64,000 nucleotides of DNA from an uncultured Sphingomonadaceae bacterium (GTDB taxonomy: Bacteria > Pseudomonadota > Alphaproteobacteria > Sphingomonadales > Sphingomonadaceae): positions 1 through 64,000 of the forward strand of contig CANMQE010000005.1 of assembly GCA_947499975.1 (NCBI GenBank), given 5' to 3'. A model generated the notes under the pieces. That model had not been told where the DNA came from, did not search any database, and saw nothing but the letters and a program-made list of their open reading frames with translations. Every line of letters starts with the position of its first letter. Position 1 is the stretch's first letter. This document shows, piece by piece, positions 1 to 9,143 of this stretch. The translations under genes and the position numbers were made by a program.

Positions 1-2520
1 TTCACCTACACGGCAACAGATGCCGCCGGTAACACGGTAACGGGCACCATCCGCGTGGACGTGACCGACGATGTTCCGCAGGCGCTTGCCCCTGCAGGCA
101 CCACGGTGACGAACACGGCCGGATCGGTGTCCATGCTGACCCCGCTCGATGCGATCGATAACGATGTGGGGGACAATTACGGTGCCGATGGGCCTGGTGC
201 GGTGATCTTCACCCAGGCTGCAATCACTGCCCTTGAAGGGCAGACCCTGCAATCGGGATTTGCCGATCTATCGTATGAGATCTCTGCCAGTGGAACAGTT
301 CTTACCGCGACGAAGCAGACCGATGATTCTGTCGTGTTCCGCATCGAATTGCAGCCGGCAGGCGGAGAGGATCAGTACAAGGTCACCATCCTGCAGCCGC
401 TGGACTCCGTAACCGAAATCAATTTCAACGATGGAACCTATGAATTCCTGGGTGGCAACGATCCCTGGGCAGGCTTCGTGCCGGATGGGCAGAGCCCGTT
501 TGTGCCGGGTGGCGGCGCCTATGTGGATGACGACAGTTCCGACCTGCTGGTGACCCCCTTCGGCACCGGCGGAGTTGGCGATGCGATCAACGGCACGGCC
601 AATTCGGTTGGCACCACTGGCGGTGCTGCGGGCCAGAATGTCGGCAATGGCGAGGGTGTGCGTCTTGATTTCGTGATCGACCTGACCGGCGATCCGGCCA
701 AGAGCGGCGGCGGCGGTGCCAATTATGACGGCGTGGTAAGCCAGCAGGATCACAGCTTTGACGGGCATAACACCGTGAACGGGGCGCAGGTTACGTTCGG
801 CGACGGTAAGTCACCCACGACAGTGCGCCTCACCGCGCTGAACGTGACCGATGGACCTGACAACGGCCCGGCAGCCGACCTTGTCTACGGAACGGGTACG
901 CTTGCCACCGTCACCAGCGTCGCCATCGAATTCGACGGCGAGATCGAGACGGTGGTCTACGATCCGCTGGCCACCTATCCCGTAACGGTGACGGTGGGCA
1001 CGCCGGGCGACCCTGCCGATCGGGAATACCAGGTGAACTTCATCGATTCTGCCGGCGGGCGCTACGCCACGGTGACCGGTATTCTCGATGATGATGTGAC
1101 GATCGCGACATTCGCGGAGAGCGGGTACGAGGCTCTCGAGGTCTTTAACGAAAGCGGTGACGATTTCGAGCTGACCGGCTTTGGCAACAGCACGATCACC
1201 AACGATCCCGTCGATTTCAGCGTACCTGTTTCCATTGTGGATGGCGACGGCGATATCACCGATGCCGGAACGCTGAATATTACCGCCACACCCGGATCGC
1301 CTCCTGTCCTGCTTGATCTGGATGGCGATGGTGTGGAGATACTGGGCCTTGATGCAGGCGTTGCCTACGACATGGATGGTGACGGCGTTCTGGAAGCCAC
1401 CGCCTGGGTTGGCGGTGACGATGGAATGCTGGTCCACGATGCGGACGGCAACGGTACTGTCAGCGGCGCCAGCGAGTTCGTGTTCGGCAGCGGCAGCCTG
1501 ACGGACCTTGCGGCCGTGGCAGCGAATTTCGACGGGAATGGCGACGGGGTCCTCGACGCCAACGATGCCGCCTATTCGGCCTTTGGAGTATGGCGCGATG
1601 CCGATTCCGACGGCGTGGCGGACGAAGGCGAATTCGCTACGCTGGAAGAGATGGGGATTACCTCCATCGAACTGATCGGCGATGGCGCAGGCGAAGTCGT
1701 GGCTGGCGGAGATGCCACCGTCCACGGGCATGCCAGTTTCACCTGGGCAGACGGCACGACCGGCAAGCTGGCGGATGTTTCCTTCCGTCTCGGTGCTGAA
1801 CAGCGGGCCGCCGATCTGGCGATTGGTGCAGCGGCAATGGCAGGCTTCATCGCCACCACGCCTATCGCAGCAGCGGCACTGGAACTACCAACGTCCACGG
1901 CAGCCTTCGGGGCGAATATGGACGGGGTGACAAGCCTCATGGAAACGGCCCCGCTGAATATCGGCGTCGCAGCGCAGCCGATTGATGCTCGCCTGCTGGA
2001 AAGCGACGCTACCGGCGACACGGGCAAGGCCGAGGGCGGCAATATGCTGCGCGAAGCGGCCGACCTGTCGCAGGCAGACGTGGGACACAGCAGCGAGGCA
2101 CATGGCACCGCACCGGAAATGGCGGATGCCGATGCCGTGGCAATGGAGCCTGCGGCGTTCTCCTTCGGCGGCAACGACATCTCCGCTTCGGCGATGATGG
2201 AAGCCCTGCTCTTACTGGGCGAGGGCGGACTGCCCGGCTCCGGGGCAGGTTCCGGGGCTGGCGCCGAGGCCGGTGTTGGTAGCCAGAACGCGCTGCAGGA
2301 AGCAGGGGTGGACCTGGCAGCTGAACAGTTCGTCGATGCGCTGGTTAGCCAGTTCGCCGCGCACGATGTCGAAGTGCAGCCGGAGAATATCGAAGTCATG
2401 GCGGAGAAGATGACCGAATTGCTTGGTCTGAGCGTAAATGACACGCAATTCGCCATTGGTATGAATATTAACGAAGTTTCAATGGACGATGGTAGCGACC
2501 TCGCTCTATTGAACGGTTAG
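1..2520 (+). CDS. Large repeat-type calcium-binding adhesin, type I secretion substrate (3' part only)
   Basis: The reading frame is open from the first base, so the gene begins upstream of the window; at least 839 codons are visible. The first residues (FTYTATDAAGNTVTG followed by VDVTDD) look like the end of a VCBS/Ig-like adhesin repeat. Between about 1315 and 1640 there are five Asp-rich loops of DxDGDG or DxNGDG type, as in EF-hand/dockerin-like calcium-binding modules of giant adhesins. The Ala/Gly-rich C-terminus is followed by a hydrophilic end, where T1SS signals usually sit. No classical GGxGxD RTX run is visible. The OmpA, TolC, ABC and HlyD genes that follow on the same strand, and a LapG-like protease, suggest a LapA-like cell-surface adhesin. 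The N-terminal retention module that LapG would cut is outside the window. Confidence 0.75.
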   Translation, partial: FTYTATDAAGNTVTGTIRVDVTDDVPQALAPAGTTVTNTAGSVSMLTPLDAIDNDVGDNYGADGPGAVIFTQAAITALEGQTLQSGFADLSYEISASGTVLTATKQTDDSVVFRIELQPAGGEDQYKVTILQPLDSVTEINFNDGTYEFLGGNDPWAGFVPDGQSPFVPGGGAYVDDDSSDLLVTPFGTGGVGDAINGTANSVGTTGGAAGQNVGNGEGVRLDFVIDLTGDPAKSGGGGANYDGVVSQQDHSFDGHNTVNGAQVTFGDGKSPTTVRLTALNVTDGPDNGPAADLVYGTGTLATVTSVAIEFDGEIETVVYDPLATYPVTVTVGTPGDPADREYQVNFIDSAGGRYATVTGILDDDVTIATFAESGYEALEVFNESGDDFELTGFGNSTITNDPVDFSVPVSIVDGDGDITDAGTLNITATPGSPPVLLDLDGDGVEILGLDAGVAYDMDGDGVLEATAWVGGDDGMLVHDADGNGTVSGASEFVFGSGSLTDLAAVAANFDGNGDGVLDANDAAYSAFGVWRDADSDGVADEGEFATLEEMGITSIELIGDGAGEVVAGGDATVHGHASFTWADGTTGKLADVSFRLGAEQRAADLAIGAAAMAGFIATTPIAAAALELPTSTAAFGANMDGVTSLMETAPLNIGVAAQPIDARLLESDATGDTGKAEGGNMLREAADLSQADVGHSSEAHGTAPEMADADAVAMEPAAFSFGGNDISASAMMEALLLLGEGGLPGSGAGSGAGAEAGVGSQNALQEAGVDLAAEQFVDALVSQFAAHDVEVQPENIEVMAEKMTELLGLSVNDTQFAIGMNINEVSMDDGSDLALLNG

Positions 2521-2542
2521 TGGGCAAAACAGGGGAAGTCAC

Positions 2543-3268
2543 ATGGGCAAGACATACTTGCTGGTCGCGCTAGGTGGCGCGGCCTTTACGTTCGCGGGCA
2601 CACCGGCAAGTGCGCAGGAGGGGGATCTTGCGAGCCTGATGTCGCTCGGCGATTCGGCTTTGGAAGACGAACTCACCAATCGCTACGAGGCAGGCCTCGC
2701 CGCGTCGACGAACCAGAGCTACATCGCGGCGGACGATGCGCGTTACCTGTGGGCGCTGGAGGCGAAGGTGCAGTGCGGTATCGCGCTCGGCTTCATGAAG
2801 TCCTCCACGAGGGACGAAACCAGCATCGGCAAGTGCGTGCGCGCCTATGGCCTGATGAACGAGGCCCCTACGCCGCCAGCGGCACGGGTCATCCCGCCGC
2901 CGCCCCCGCCGCCGCGGCAGCCCGAACAATGTGGCGAGGATCTTGCCGGCATGGTTTTCTTCGAATTCGATTCCGCTGAAATCCGCCCGGATGCCGCGAC
3001 CACGCTGAACGCCGTGGCGCAGACCGTGTCGGATTGCGGATGGTCGGCGCTGTCGGTTGTCGGCCACACCGATCAGGCGGGCAGCGATCAGTACAATATT
3101 GGATTGTCGCAGGAACGGGCGAATGCGGTGGCCACGACCTTGCGCAGTCGCAGCCTTGATGCAGTGCGCATTGATGTAGGCGCGAGGGGCGAGAGCGAGC
3201 CGAGGGTGCCATTGGCAGACGGCACGCGCAGCCCGCAGAACCGCCGCGTCGAAATCTCGGCAGAGTAG
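2543..3268 (+). CDS. OmpA-family peptidoglycan-binding outer membrane protein
   Basis: The protein has 241 residues. It starts with a Sec signal peptide that ends ASA-QE near residue 25. A helical middle part and a proline-rich linker (PPPPPPPRQP) lead into a C-terminal OmpA domain from about residue 135. That domain carries the family motif GHTDQAGSDQYN followed by LSxxRA, and the NRRVEI end that binds diaminopimelate. It lacks a membrane barrel, so it probably tethers an outer-membrane or periplasmic assembly to the wall. The start is set by AGGGGAAG at 2531-2538. It is the first complete gene after the adhesin and 14 bp from tolC, so it is likely part of the secretion operon. Confidence 0.85.
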   Translation: MGKTYLLVALGGAAFTFAGTPASAQEGDLASLMSLGDSALEDELTNRYEAGLAASTNQSYIAADDARYLWALEAKVQCGIALGFMKSSTRDETSIGKCVRAYGLMNEAPTPPAARVIPPPPPPPRQPEQCGEDLAGMVFFEFDSAEIRPDAATTLNAVAQTVSDCGWSALSVVGHTDQAGSDQYNIGLSQERANAVATTLRSRSLDAVRIDVGARGESEPRVPLADGTRSPQNRRVEISAE

Positions 3269-3282
3269 TGGGGGGATATCCA

Positions 3283-4680
3283 ATGAAAACTCTTGGCAAA
3301 ATCGTTCTGGCAGTGGCCCTGACAACCTGCTCTCCGGCTGCATTCGCGCAGACGGATGGCGGCACGATCTCGATGCGGGACGCGGTTGAATCGGCCATCG
3401 CGTCCAACCCCGAAATCATCCAGGCGCAGATGAATACAGAGGCGATCCAGTTCGAACGCGAACAGGCGCAGTCACTGTATTTTCCGACGATTGATCTGGA
3501 AGCATCCGCTGGTGTTCGCCGACTGGAAAACGCCACGCGTCGTGCGCTGAACATTGCAGACGACCGCTTGTACCCGCTGGAAGCGCAGGCCAGGCTGGAC
3601 TGGACGGTTTTCGATTTCGGCCGACGCCGTGGTGAATTGCTGCGCCAGGCGGCGCGCGTGGATGGTGCATCCCTGCGCGTGGTGGAGCGATCGGAATTCA
3701 TCGCCCTTCAGGTGGCGCGCCAGTATCTGAACATCCTTCTGCAGGAACGCATCGTGGCCGCAGCAACGGACAACGTGCTGTTCCACGAGCAGATGACCAC
3801 CAGTCTTTCGGACGGGGTGGACCAGGGCTCGATCAGCGTTGCCGATCTGCAGCAGGCCGAAGAGCGTCTCCAGGCGGCAACCGTGCAACGCACCGAGGCC
3901 GAAGAAGACCTGCAGAACGCGCGCACGTCCTTGCGCCGGTTGACCGGGCTGGACATTTCGCGGGTGAACCTGCCCGCGCCCATGTCCGTCAGCCTGCCTG
4001 ATACGCAGGAAGCTGCCATCGGGATGGCCCGCACCGTCAATCCGTTGGTGCGCGAGGCGCAGGCCGATGTCGACGCGGCGAATGCGATGGTCATGTCCGC
4101 CAGGGGCGAACTGGCGCCGGAAATCGGAGTCGACCTCACCGGCCGCATCGGCGAGGATATCGACGGTTTCCAGGGCGAGACGAACGACGTGCAGGGCCGC
4201 GTTTATGTTCGCTGGCAATTGTTCGACGGTGGCCGCCGCGCCGCGCAGGTGCAGGAAATGGTGCGCCGCGCGAGCGAGGCACGCTATGTCTTGCATGACC
4301 GTGTGCGCGAAGCCGAGGAAGACGTTGCCAATGCCTGGACGGCGATGACGGCGCAGCGTTCCATCGGCACCTCGCTGGAGCGCCAGTCTCAGGTGAGCGA
4401 CGATCTGCTGATTTCGTATCGGAGCCAGTTCAATATCGGCAGGCGTTCGCTGCTCGACGTGCTGGATGCGCAGAACACGCGTTTCAACACGCAGGTGCGC
4501 CGCGAAACCTCGCGGTTTTCCGAGATGTTTGCACAATATCAAGTATTGGCGGCAACCAATCAGTTCCTTGATGCCCTTAGTCTGGCACCCGGTGCCGGAT
4601 CGGGCATGATGGAACGCGAAAGGTTCGATTACGGTCCGTCGGTGCCTGCAGAATTGCAGCGGCGTCGCTATCCGCGCTAG
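3283..4680 (+). CDS. TolC-family outer membrane channel of the type I secretion system
   Basis: The protein has 465 residues and a cleavable signal peptide (AAFA-QT near residue 24). It then shows the two OEP repeats of TolC-family proteins, rich in helical heptads such as LQQAEERLQAATVQRTEAEE. Length and pattern fit TolC/LapE rather than a RND-associated lipoprotein, because no lipobox cysteine is present at the cleavage site. The ATG at 3283 was chosen over an in-frame GTG at 3268 because a G-rich ribosome site sits just upstream of the ATG and the GTG overlaps the stop of the previous gene. It should form the outer-membrane exit duct for the ABC/HlyD pair downstream. Confidence 0.9.
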   Translation: MKTLGKIVLAVALTTCSPAAFAQTDGGTISMRDAVESAIASNPEIIQAQMNTEAIQFEREQAQSLYFPTIDLEASAGVRRLENATRRALNIADDRLYPLEAQARLDWTVFDFGRRRGELLRQAARVDGASLRVVERSEFIALQVARQYLNILLQERIVAAATDNVLFHEQMTTSLSDGVDQGSISVADLQQAEERLQAATVQRTEAEEDLQNARTSLRRLTGLDISRVNLPAPMSVSLPDTQEAAIGMARTVNPLVREAQADVDAANAMVMSARGELAPEIGVDLTGRIGEDIDGFQGETNDVQGRVYVRWQLFDGGRRAAQVQEMVRRASEARYVLHDRVREAEEDVANAWTAMTAQRSIGTSLERQSQVSDDLLISYRSQFNIGRRSLLDVLDAQNTRFNTQVRRETSRFSEMFAQYQVLAATNQFLDALSLAPGAGSGMMERERFDYGPSVPAELQRRRYPR

Positions 4681-4709
4681 CGGGTAGCGGCTCTCGAGGA
4701 GCCACGACA

Positions 4710-6845
4710 GTGTATCAGACAGGAGATTTCTCCGGATCGGCGCAGGACGATACGCTGGTTCTGGCGATGTCGCGGCTCGCGGCGCACTTCGGCCTGTCCG
4801 ATCCAAAGGCGCTGTTCGATACCCTTCCGCGAAACGAGGCCGGCTTCCTGCCATTCCACCAGGCGCAGCCCGCGCTGGATCTGGCGGGAATGAACCATGA
4901 GACCGTGCATGCGCGCAAATTGCCGCGTCGCCCCGAAGCCTATCCCGCCATCGCGCGGATGGCAGAAGGCGCGGCGCTGCCGATCCTCGAGATCACAGGC
5001 TCCGACGCGCTGGTCTTCCCGGCCGATGCGGCAGAGGCGGTCTGGCAACCCATCGCCGAGGTGGAAAGCGGCTTTGCCGGTGAACTGATCACCGTGGTGG
5101 CAAACCCGGATCGCATGCGGGAGCAGGATGCGCCGTGGCATTCCAAGGGCCGTTATCACTGGTTCTGGTCGGAATTGCGCAAGGAGCGCAAGTCCTTCCG
5201 CCCTGTGCTGGTCGCGTCGCTTATTATCAACACGCTGGCGATCTCGCTGCCGATCTTCTCGATGAATGTTTACGACCGCGTGATCCCCAACCGCGCGGAA
5301 GCATCGCTGTGGGTTCTCGCAACGGGCGTGCTGCTGGCCTTCGCGCTGGAATTTGCGCTGCGCACTGCCCGTACCAATGTGGTGGACCAGATCGGGCGCA
5401 AGCTGGACCTGCGCCTGTCACAAAAACTCTTCTCCCGCGTGCTTTCCACCCCGATGAGCGGACGTCGCGGCAGCACCGGCGCGATGGCGGCTCGGGTCAG
5501 CGAATATGCGCTGGTGCGCGATTTCTTCGCCTCCACCACCATCGTGCTGATGGTGGACATGCTGTTCCTCGTCGTGTTCATCGCGGTGATTGCCTACATC
5601 GCGAAGTGGCTGGCGCTGGTGCCTGTGATTGCCATGGTCCTGATGGCTGTCGCGGGCCTGATCCTGCAACGCAAGGTCAGCGATGCCGCGCGCGATGCAC
5701 AGGCGGACACCGGCCTGCAGCAGACCGTGCTGGTGGAATCCATCGCAGGGATGGAAACGCTGAAAAGCGTTTCGGGCGAACGCCGCCTGATGGGCAAGTG
5801 GCACTCGCTGGCGCAGGTCGGCAGCAATTCGCAGCTTCGCCTGCGCCGCATTTCGTCCACCGCCATCGCGCTGGCATCATCCTTCCAGCAGATTTCCAGC
5901 GTGTCACTGGTGATCGGGGGCTATTACCTGTTCGCCGCCGGCGAGATCACGATGGGCGCGATCATCGCTATCGTCATGCTCGCATCGCGCTCGCTCGCGC
6001 CCGCCGGGCAGATCGCCTTCCTGCTCACGCGGGGACGGCAGGCACGCGAGGCGCTGGATTCCATCGAGGAGCTTTTCGAAGCAGAGGACGAGCGGCAGGC
6101 GGGCAGCATGTCGCTGCCGGCAGCGCGGGGCGATGGTTATCGCGTTGCGCTGGAAAACCTTTCCTTCGCCTATCCCGATCAGCCGGTGAACTCGCTTGAC
6201 GGCATCGACCTCAAGATCGAGCCGGGCGAGCGTATCGCCATCGTCGGGCGCGTGGCATCGGGCAAATCCACGCTGGGCCGCGTGCTATGCGGCCTATATC
6301 CGCCCACGGATGGCGCGATGATTATCGAAGGCATGGACAGCCGCCAGTTCCGCCCTTCCGAACTTCGCCGCGCTTTCCGCTTCGTGGGACAGGATGCGAA
6401 CCTTTTTACAGGCAGCGTACGCGAGAACATCGCGCTGGGCGCACCGGGCGCCGATGACGACGCGGTGATCGCCGCCCTGAGCAAGAGCGGAGCGGACACG
6501 TTCCTCGCCCGCGATGCCGCCGGTTTCGATCGCGAAGTGGGTGAGCAGGGCCGCCGTCTGTCGGGCGGCCAGCGATCCTTCCTCGCCCTGTCACGCGCCT
6601 TTATCTCGCCGTTCGAGCTGTTGTTTCTTGACGAGCCCACAGGGGCGATGGATGCCAGCACCGAAAGTCTGCTGGTGCAGAAGCTGCGCGGTGTGATCGA
6701 ACCGCATCAGACGCTGATCGTGGCAACCCACCGGCCCGCCCTGTTCGACATCTGCGATCGCATCATCGTGCTGAACAATGGCCGCATTGCCGCCGATGGT
6801 CCGAAGGCAGAGATCCTGAAAAACCTCTCTGCAAGGCCGGTGTAG
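4710..6845 (+). CDS. Type I secretion ABC transporter with C39-like domain (LapB-like)
   Basis: The protein has 711 residues: an N-terminal C39-like domain (about 1-135), a six-helix transmembrane region (about 160-440) and an ATPase domain (about 475-711). Walker A (GRVASGKST) is near residue 512, the signature LSGGQRS near 617, Walker B with LDEPTGAMD near 638, and the H-loop VATHRP follows. The N-terminal domain contains no cysteine at all, so it cannot be a C39 peptidase. This is typical of exporters of RTX and Lap-type adhesins, where the domain holds the substrate. Translation starts at GTG 4710 behind CGAGGAG. It should power export of the upstream adhesin. Confidence 0.92.
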   Translation: MYQTGDFSGSAQDDTLVLAMSRLAAHFGLSDPKALFDTLPRNEAGFLPFHQAQPALDLAGMNHETVHARKLPRRPEAYPAIARMAEGAALPILEITGSDALVFPADAAEAVWQPIAEVESGFAGELITVVANPDRMREQDAPWHSKGRYHWFWSELRKERKSFRPVLVASLIINTLAISLPIFSMNVYDRVIPNRAEASLWVLATGVLLAFALEFALRTARTNVVDQIGRKLDLRLSQKLFSRVLSTPMSGRRGSTGAMAARVSEYALVRDFFASTTIVLMVDMLFLVVFIAVIAYIAKWLALVPVIAMVLMAVAGLILQRKVSDAARDAQADTGLQQTVLVESIAGMETLKSVSGERRLMGKWHSLAQVGSNSQLRLRRISSTAIALASSFQQISSVSLVIGGYYLFAAGEITMGAIIAIVMLASRSLAPAGQIAFLLTRGRQAREALDSIEELFEAEDERQAGSMSLPAARGDGYRVALENLSFAYPDQPVNSLDGIDLKIEPGERIAIVGRVASGKSTLGRVLCGLYPPTDGAMIIEGMDSRQFRPSELRRAFRFVGQDANLFTGSVRENIALGAPGADDDAVIAALSKSGADTFLARDAAGFDREVGEQGRRLSGGQRSFLALSRAFISPFELLFLDEPTGAMDASTESLLVQKLRGVIEPHQTLIVATHRPALFDICDRIIVLNNGRIAADGPKAEILKNLSARPV

Positions 6846-6849
6846 GGTG

Positions 6850-7881
6850 ATGGAAGCGATCTCGATCCATGGCGACAGCAAGGCGGGCAAGTGGTCTCGC
6901 CTGGTGGCGGCATGCGCCGCGCTGGTGTTCTGTTCGGCGCCCAGCCTGTCGGTCCCGGTTGATCCCACCTCCCTTGCGCAGGTTGATCCGATCAAGGCGG
7001 CAGGTCCGGGATTGCAGCTGGAGGAGTTGACCGTGCAGGGCGAGGCTCTGCTGGATCAGGACGGCCAATCGGCACAGATGCGCAACGCCAGGATACCGGT
7101 GGCGGCGCGCGCGACAGACCGCATGGCCCCGTTCCGCAGCATTGCCAGCAAATCGCCGAGCTACACCGCAGCCCTCGATTGCCTGACGGAGGCGATTTAC
7201 TACGAGGCCGCGAACGAAAATGTCGCTGGCAAGCGCGGCGTGGCGCAGGTGATCCTCAACCGGGTGGCTCATCCCGCTTACCCGTCTTCGGTGTGCGGCG
7301 TGATCTACCAGGGCTGGTCCGATCCGGTGTGCCAGTTCAGCTATACCTGCGACGGGGCGCTGGCCCGCAGGCCGCTGGACCGCCTCTGGCGCCAGTCGCG
7401 CGATGTCGCCCGTGCGGCGCTCGGCGGTTTCGTGGAGGAAAGCGTGGGGAGCGCAACGCACTATCACGCCGATTACGTGCTGCCGCGCTGGGCCTACCAG
7501 CTGGAAAAGGTGCATGTCGAAGGCCGGCATATTTTCTACAGGTTCCCCGGCCGCGCCGGGCGCGCCGCCAGCTTCACTGCCCGGTGGCTGGGCCGAGAGT
7601 TCAAGCCTGCCTACGATCCCTCCCGCCTTGCAGATACGATGGACGCCGAAACCGGTGCGCAGCTGGCCGATGCCGCGCCCGTAGCGCCGGTGCGCCACCC
7701 AACCGATCTGCGTGCGGATAACGATGTCGGCGGCAGGTTGGACACGTCCACCGGCTGGCGCCTTGCCATTCCCGACCCGACGGTTGCCAGCAGCGGTTAT
7801 CGCGCGGCGCTGCAGGGGCAGGGAGAGCCACGGGCGGCAGACGGGTCTGCCGGTTCCGCCGACGGGAGCGAATTGCAATGA
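6850..7881 (+). CDS. SleB/CwlJ-type cell wall hydrolase inside the secretion operon
   Basis: The protein has 343 residues. A hydrophobic N-terminal segment (residues about 19-36) acts as signal or anchor. The Hydrolase_2 (SleB) domain spans about residues 95-215, with the family hallmark LTEAIYYEA, then QVILNRV and CQFSYTCDG; the Glu in EAIYYEAA is the expected catalytic residue of this lytic-transglycosylase-like fold. It is squeezed between the ABC exporter (4 bp) and the HlyD adaptor (ATGA overlap at 7878), so it is co-translated with the export machine. It may open peptidoglycan for assembly of the trans-envelope channel. A GTG codon at 6847 immediately precedes the chosen ATG. Confidence 0.82.
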   Translation: MEAISIHGDSKAGKWSRLVAACAALVFCSAPSLSVPVDPTSLAQVDPIKAAGPGLQLEELTVQGEALLDQDGQSAQMRNARIPVAARATDRMAPFRSIASKSPSYTAALDCLTEAIYYEAANENVAGKRGVAQVILNRVAHPAYPSSVCGVIYQGWSDPVCQFSYTCDGALARRPLDRLWRQSRDVARAALGGFVEESVGSATHYHADYVLPRWAYQLEKVHVEGRHIFYRFPGRAGRAASFTARWLGREFKPAYDPSRLADTMDAETGAQLADAAPVAPVRHPTDLRADNDVGGRLDTSTGWRLAIPDPTVASSGYRAALQGQGEPRAADGSAGSADGSELQ

Positions 7882-9143
7882 CGCTGTCGGAACGATTTGC
7901 TGGTTGGGACGCGAACCGGAAGCTGATCGCCATTTCCGCGCTGGCAGTGCTTGTCCTGCTGATCTGGGCCAGCCTGGCGCAGGTGGACGAGATTACGCGC
8001 GGGCAGGGGCGGGTGATCCCTTCCAGCCAGGCGCAACTGGTGCAGCCCGCTGAACCGGCGGTGGTGTCCGAGATCCTCGTCCGCAGCGGAGAGAGGGTGG
8101 AGCAGGGCCAGGTACTGGTGCGACTGGATGACAGCACGGCATCCTCCGAACTGGGTCAGCTGGAAGCGGAGAATGCGCGCCTTTCTGTTCGGGCACAGCG
8201 GCTGGAGGGCGAGGCGGAAGGCAGTTCCATGGGCTGCGGCCCCGGCACGGTCTGCGCCGATGAAGCCCGGCTCCAGCGCGCCCGCCGTGCCACCGCGCGC
8301 AGCCGCGAGAATGCTCTTGCCGCAGCGGTGGAGCAGCGCCGCCGCGATCTGCGAGAGGCGCAGGAAACCGCCAGTTCGCTCGAGCAGAGCGTATCGCTGG
8401 CGCGCGAACAGGTGAACATTCTGGAGCCACTGGCACAGCAGGGCATCGTCCCGCAGACCGAACTGCTTACCGCCCGCCGCGAGCTGGTGGACGTGCAAGG
8501 CAGGCTATCGGCAGCGCGGCAGTCGGCGGCCCGTGCCTCGGCATCGATCAGGGAGGCGCAGGCGGACCTGCAGGCGGCGCGATTGGATTTCCGCCAGCAG
8601 GCGCTGGACGAACGCAGCGAAGTGGAAACACGCATCGCGGTGAACGAGCAGAGCATTCGCGGTGCCGCAGCGCGGCGTGATCGCAACGAATTGCGCTCCC
8701 CCACCACCGGCATCGTCAACAATCTGCAGGTCACCACCGAAGGTGGCTTCGTGGGCGCGGGCGAGACTATCATGCAGGTGGTGCCGGTGGGCGACCGTTT
8801 GCTGGTGGAAGCGCGCGTCAGCCCGCGTGACATCGGTTTTGTCGCCGTGGGCGATCCTGCCAATGTGAAGGTGACCGCCTATGATTTCGCCACCTATGGC
8901 GGCCTTGCCGGAAATGTGGTCGAGGTGTCGGCCGACAGTATCTATGACGAAGTGGAGCGCGAGGCGTATTACCGCGTGCTGATCGAGACCGATCGCAGCT
9001 ATGTGGCGAAGGACGGGCAGCAATTCGCCATCGTGCCGGGCATGATTACCGATGTGGAGATCATCACCGGCGCGAAAAGCATCCTTGCCTATTTGTTGAA
9101 GCCGGTGACCCGCGCACTGGATACGGCATTGTCCGAGAGATAG
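7878..9143 (+). CDS. HlyD-family periplasmic adaptor of the type I secretion system (LapC-like)
   Basis: The protein has 421 residues. It has one N-terminal membrane helix (residues about 15-33, ISALAVLVLLIWASLAQ), then the biotinyl-lipoyl half DEITRGQGRVIPS, a long coiled-coil hairpin (about 85-260) rich in Arg/Glu heptads, the second lipoyl half (RSPTTGIVNNLQV) and a beta-barrel domain. This is the typical order in the membrane-fusion protein of type I systems. Its ATG overlaps the TGA of the SleB-like gene. Its last 55 bp run through the 3' end of the convergent LapG-like gene, so the two stop codons are intertwined without a terminator. Confidence 0.92.
   Translation: MTLSERFAGWDANRKLIAISALAVLVLLIWASLAQVDEITRGQGRVIPSSQAQLVQPAEPAVVSEILVRSGERVEQGQVLVRLDDSTASSELGQLEAENARLSVRAQRLEGEAEGSSMGCGPGTVCADEARLQRARRATARSRENALAAAVEQRRRDLREAQETASSLEQSVSLAREQVNILEPLAQQGIVPQTELLTARRELVDVQGRLSAARQSAARASASIREAQADLQAARLDFRQQALDERSEVETRIAVNEQSIRGAAARRDRNELRSPTTGIVNNLQVTTEGGFVGAGETIMQVVPVGDRLLVEARVSPRDIGFVAVGDPANVKVTAYDFATYGGLAGNVVEVSADSIYDEVEREAYYRVLIETDRSYVAKDGQQFAIVPGMITDVEIITGAKSILAYLLKPVTRALDTALSER

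Noticed and set aside
3472-4854. 460-codon open frame on the minus strand opposite the TolC gene
   Set aside because: It is a GC-driven shadow of the TolC gene. It has no ribosome site, no known motif and a His/Arg-rich composition unlike real proteins here.
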